From contig JAAXZP010000120.1 of assembly GCA_012719815.1 (NCBI GenBank), positions 1-8,334 of the forward strand: 8,334 bases of DNA. The letters are read 5' to 3'. The position numbers were made by a program, and so were the translations under genes. Position 1 is the stretch's first letter. Every line of letters starts with the position of its first letter. The notes beneath the pieces are model-generated. The model was given only the letters and a program-made list of their open reading frames with translations. It had not been told where the DNA came from and did not search any database. Origin of the DNA: Christensenellaceae bacterium. GTDB lineage: Bacteria; Bacillota; Clostridia; Christensenellales; SZUA-584. This document shows positions 6,093 through 8,334 of the stretch, piece by piece.

Positions 6093-6978
6093 TCGCTTTC
6101 CTCCTCCCGAGCATGTCCGCAAACGCCTCCAGGCGCGTGTCGAAGCCCGCTGCGCCGGTGTGCTCGTCCAGCTTGAGCGTCATCATCGCGGCGCCGCCCG
6201 CCGCGTCCCGTATCAGCGCCTCCACCACCGCATCCACGCCGCAGCCGAATGCGGACACGTAGATGATGCCGTCTACTTTCGCGCTTACCAGCAGGTGCAG
6301 CGCCGCGCCGTAATACCGCTGCGCGAAATACCAGAACGGCGGCTTGCTGAGCGCGGCCATATGCCTTGCAATATCGGCATCCGCCACGCGCTCGTGCGTG
6401 ATTACGCCGATGCCCAGCGCATGCAGCTTGCGGATGAGGTCCATGTTGACAAAACGGTCATATATATTGTAGGCATGCCCGATCAGCGCGACGGTATGCT
6501 CATAGCCGCTGTCGCAAAAGCCCGCCTTCCTGTTCTCATGCGCGGCCATCGCCGCTTTCAGCGCGGCATCCCAGCGCTTCCCGGCCCCCACAGCGCTCGC
6601 CGCCTGCTTCGCCCAGGCGTCCAGGCCGCCGCACTCCGGCGCGTAAACCGGCGCGTCGATCAGCCGCGTGCCGGCCGCCGCGCCCCGGGCCAGTTCCGGA
6701 AGGCCGCAGAACATCGGACATATGCTCTGCCTTTTGGTAAGGCGCATCAGCCGTGGCACCAGTATTGCGTCGCACCTGCCGCGGAGCCACGCCACATGCC
6801 CGCAGAACAGCTTGACGGGCAGGCATGCTTCGCTCTCGCAGCTGCGCACCCCCGCGTCCAATATCGTCCTGTCGGTTTCCGGCGAAAAAACGGTCCTGAT
6901 GCCCAGCTCCGCAAAAAAAGCGCGCGCAAAATCGCCGTAAATACGAAAAATAAGGCCGTTAGGTATGCCGATTACCAT
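6034..6978 (-). CDS. DUF2229 (COG3580-like) HgdB-related protein
   Basis: The 314-residue product matches the DUF2229 family, usually found as one domain of large acyl-CoA dehydratase activase-related proteins in anaerobes. I see the N-terminal GIPNGLIFRIYGDF (4-17), SCESEACLPVKLFCGH (46-61, C47 and C52), ICPMFCGLPE (87-95, C88 and C91), ALIGHAYNIYD (164-174), AFGCGVDA (243-250, C246) and LDEHTGAAGFDTRLEAF (270-286). The last motif is clearly homologous to the end of the next gene's product, so the two are paralogous subunits. ATG at 6978 has GGAG 8 bases upstream; the in-frame reading is intact. About 20 residues after the conserved end (295-314) are encoded within the overlap with the next gene and may be non-essential. 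It is the first gene of the operon. Confidence 0.82.
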   Translation of the reverse strand: MVIGIPNGLIFRIYGDFARAFFAELGIRTVFSPETDRTILDAGVRSCESEACLPVKLFCGHVAWLRGRCDAILVPRLMRLTKRQSICPMFCGLPELARGAAAGTRLIDAPVYAPECGGLDAWAKQAASAVGAGKRWDAALKAAMAAHENRKAGFCDSGYEHTVALIGHAYNIYDRFVNMDLIRKLHALGIGVITHERVADADIARHMAALSKPPFWYFAQRYYGAALHLLVSAKVDGIIYVSAFGCGVDAVVEALIRDAAGGAAMMTLKLDEHTGAAGFDTRLEAFADMLGRRKANGDHHSPAGEYAYGYAGAV

Positions 6979-7070
6979 ATGCTCATCTCCATGGCATTAG
7001 ATTTCGCACAGCTTCTTGAAAATATTCACATCATGTCCGCCGCGGCCAGAATACGGAATATTATCACGTC

Positions 7071-7098
7071 AATATCCAAATTCATTGTTGACACTCAA
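7071..7098 (-). promoter_or_regulatory. Weak candidate promoter of the DUF2229-COG3581-activase operon
   Basis: On the minus strand TTGAGT (7098-7093), a 16-base spacer and GATATT (7076-7071) each match the sigma-A consensus at 4 of 6 positions. It would give a leader of about 85 bases. It overlaps the -35 element of the divergent feo promoter (7088-7093), so the two would compete for polymerase. A TGATAAT at 7066-7060, matching one half of a Fur box, lies near the predicted start. The match is weak and the true promoter may lie elsewhere in 6979-7087. Confidence 0.25.
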
Positions 7099-7116
7099 AG
7101 TTAGCAGTGTTAAACT
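7088..7116 (+). promoter_or_regulatory. feoA: Sigma-A promoter of feoAB
   Basis: A perfect TTGACA (7088-7093), a 17-base spacer and TAAACT (7111-7116) form a strong promoter, helped by an extended -10 TG at 7108-7109. The predicted start is near 7123, giving a leader of about 58 bases before feoA. The -10 is overlapped by a GTTAG half-site and the start by a TTAG-N6-CTAA dyad, both well placed for repression. Confidence 0.72.
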
Positions 7117-7139
7117 TTTTGATGTTAGATGAGACTAAT
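7100..7139 (+). promoter_or_regulatory. Putative metal-repressor operator pair at the feo promoter
   Basis: Two elements share the frame GTTAG-N6-(CTAA): 7124-7139 is GTTAG, six bases, CTAAT (a perfect TTAG/CTAA dyad), and 7100-7115 is GTTAG, six bases, TAAAC (one arm conserved). The first covers the predicted transcription start and the second covers the -10. TTAG-N6-CTAA is also the spacing found inside the DtxR/IdeR consensus. The repeats are seen directly; the identity of the regulator is inference. Confidence 0.45.
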
Positions 7140-7180
7140 CTGATCGTAGTCGACACGGCTGAAATTAAGGAGTGAATGTC

Positions 7181-7411
7181 ATGACACTAAAAGAAGCGGC
7201 AATCGGACAAAGCGTGAAGGTCTTAAAGCTGAAAGGCGAAGGCGCTGTCAAACGCCGCATCATGGATATGGGCATCACTAAAGGAACCCAAATTAAGGTG
7301 CGCAAGGTCGCGCCGCTGGGAGACCCTATCGAGATCACGGTGCGCGGCTACGAACTGTCGGTGCGCAAGGCGGACGCCGAAAACATCATTGTCGAAACCA
7401 TTGCGGAGTAA
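7181..7411 (+). CDS. feoA: FeoA, small SH3-like partner of the ferrous iron transporter
   Basis: FeoA is a small cytoplasmic protein that supports Fe(II) uptake by FeoB. The 76 residues have the family's size and pattern: an N-terminal helix region MTLKEAAIGQ, then the block RRIMDMGITKGTQIKVRKVA (24-43) with its conserved MG and G, PLGDPIEI (44-51), and the closing ELSVRKADAENI (56-67), which together form the SH3-like barrel. ATG at 7181 has TAAGGAG with 8 bases between; a GTG at 7172 overlaps that site and is less likely. FeoB follows after 62 bases, clearly as the same operon. Confidence 0.95.
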   Translation: MTLKEAAIGQSVKVLKLKGEGAVKRRIMDMGITKGTQIKVRKVAPLGDPIEITVRGYELSVRKADAENIIVETIAE

Positions 7412-7431
7412 ATTTGCTTTTTGCTTTCAAT

Positions 7432-7447
7432 GTTAGCTTTGGCTAAC
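7432..7447 (+). repeat. Perfect inverted repeat GTTAGC-TTTG-GCTAAC between feoA and feoB
   Basis: The two 6-base arms are perfectly complementary and separated by four bases. The core is TTAG-N6-CTAA, the same spacing as the operator-like dyad at 7124-7139. In RNA it would be a small hairpin about 26 bases ahead of the feoB start, without a T-run, so it is not a terminator. It may be a third repressor site or an mRNA-processing or stability element that sets the FeoA:FeoB ratio. Confidence 0.55.
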
Positions 7448-7473
7448 TAGCGGGTATATACAAGGAGGAGTCC

Positions 7474-8334
7474 ATGTCATTAAAAATTGCGCTGGCTGGC
7501 AATCCCAACAGCGGAAAGACAACACTGTTCAACGAGCTTACTGGCAGCACGCAGTATGTGGGTAACTGGCCGGGCGTCACGGTGGAAAAGAAAGAGGGGT
7601 GTCTGCGCAGGCAGAAAGATGTGATCATTGTGGACCTGCCGGGCATCTATTCGCTGTCGCCGTACACGCTGGAAGAGGTGATCGCGCGGGATTTCATACT
7701 GCAGGAAAAGCCGGACGTCATCATCAACATCGTGGACGCTTCCAACCTGGAGCGCATCCTCTACCTCACCACGCAAATCATTGAGCTGGGCGTACCCACC
7801 GTGGTGGCGCTCAACATGATCGATATCGTGAAGAAGCGCGGCGACGAAATCGACACCGCCGCACTGGAGAAAAGCCTCGGTTGTCCCGTTGTTCCCATCT
7901 CGGCGACCAAGGGCATCTGCCTTGATGATCTGGTGGAAAAGGCAATTTCCGTATCCGGGTGCAGCCCTAAGCCGCTTGCCTTCTCGCGAGACGTCGAAAA
8001 GGCGCTGGCGCAGATCAGCGAAGCGGCGGCTTCCGAGCCCTCTCTTGGTGAATACAACCCGCGCTGGCTTGCCATCAAGCTGTTTGAGCGCGACGAAGAC
8101 ATTTTAAAGAAGATCAGCCTGCCGAATCCGTTAAAAAATCGCATCGAAGAGATTATCGCTGCAGTGGAAACCGCTATGGACGACGATGCGGAGAGCATCA
8201 TCACCAACGAGCGCTCCGAAGCCGTGAGCGCCCTGCTCTCGGGCGCTTACATTAAAAAATCTCGCCCGAGGCTTTCCACCTCCGATAAAATAGACCGCGT
8301 GATGACGAACCGCTTTTTGGCGCTGCCCATATTC
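7474..8334 (+). CDS. feoB: FeoB ferrous iron transporter, N-terminal part, 3' end beyond window
   Basis: FeoB is the inner-membrane Fe(II) transporter with a cytoplasmic G-protein head. The 287 codons present cover that head. They hold G1 GNPNSGKTT (9-17), the switch-I region YVGNWPGVTVE (28-38) with the G2 Thr36, G3 DLPG (54-57), G4 NMID (114-117) and G5 SAT (143-145), followed by the helical GDI-like domain (about 170-260). The window ends at RFLALPIF, the usual start of the first membrane segment, so the channel part lies outside. ATG at 7474 has AAGGAGGAG just upstream and the frame is open to the edge. Nothing is missing from the GTPase motifs. Confidence 0.96.
   Translation, partial: MSLKIALAGNPNSGKTTLFNELTGSTQYVGNWPGVTVEKKEGCLRRQKDVIIVDLPGIYSLSPYTLEEVIARDFILQEKPDVIINIVDASNLERILYLTTQIIELGVPTVVALNMIDIVKKRGDEIDTAALEKSLGCPVVPISATKGICLDDLVEKAISVSGCSPKPLAFSRDVEKALAQISEAAASEPSLGEYNPRWLAIKLFERDEDILKKISLPNPLKNRIEEIIAAVETAMDDDAESIITNERSEAVSALLSGAYIKKSRPRLSTSDKIDRVMTNRFLALPIF

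Noticed and set aside
7052..7066. Fur box
   Set aside because: One half, TGATAAT, is perfect, but the other half matches at only about 2 of 7 positions, so I do not annotate it as a site.
5698..7104. Plus-strand frame of 468 codons
   Set aside because: It is an antisense shadow over two genes with clear family motifs; long shadows are expected in GC-rich DNA with GC-ending codons.

Overview
The window looks like chromosomal DNA of a GC-rich, anaerobic, Clostridia-like Firmicute. The evidence is strong AGGAGG-type ribosome binding sites, a near-consensus sigma-A promoter, a Rho-independent terminator, FeoAB ferrous-iron uptake genes and oxygen-sensitive Fe-S enzymes of the 2-hydroxyacyl-CoA dehydratase/activase family. 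This placement is an inference; there is no rRNA or tRNA to anchor it. I saw no mobile element, CRISPR array or RNA gene. No gene-free stretch exceeds 300 bases.

Left part (1-3239, minus strand, read right to left): galM (aldose 1-epimerase) has a clear promoter and its own terminator. It is followed by a stand-alone bacterial Ku gene (non-homologous end joining), then by an ABC-F ATPase gene cut off by the left edge. The 266-base gap before the ABC-F gene holds what looks like a transcription attenuator: a 12-bp long-range hairpin, a competing antiterminator pairing, a small upstream ORF, and a terminator hairpin that includes the ribosome binding site and whose U-tract runs into the TTG start codon. 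Such leaders are typical of ABC-F genes induced by ribosome-targeting antibiotics. The first Walker A motif of this ABC-F reads GKPT, with proline in place of the Mg-binding Ser/Thr.

Middle (3390-6978): a plus-strand DUF3298/RsiV-like protein gene runs divergently from galM and overlaps tail-to-tail by 53 bases with a minus-strand operon. That operon has three overlapping genes: a DUF2229 (COG3580-like) protein, a COG3581-like protein and a BcrAD/BadFG-type ATPase activase. The first two are paralogous HgdB-like subunits. Together they look like a split version of the large 'acyl-CoA dehydratase activase-related' proteins of anaerobes, whose substrate is unknown.

Right part (7088-8334, plus strand): a strong promoter drives feoA and feoB, the latter cut off by the right edge. 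Copies of a TTAG-N6-CTAA dyad lie at the -10 element (half-conserved), at the predicted transcription start, and between feoA and feoB, suggesting a DtxR/IdeR-type metal-dependent repressor. The dehydratase-like operon and feoAB are divergent and share a 202-base control region, so co-regulation by iron is possible but unproven.
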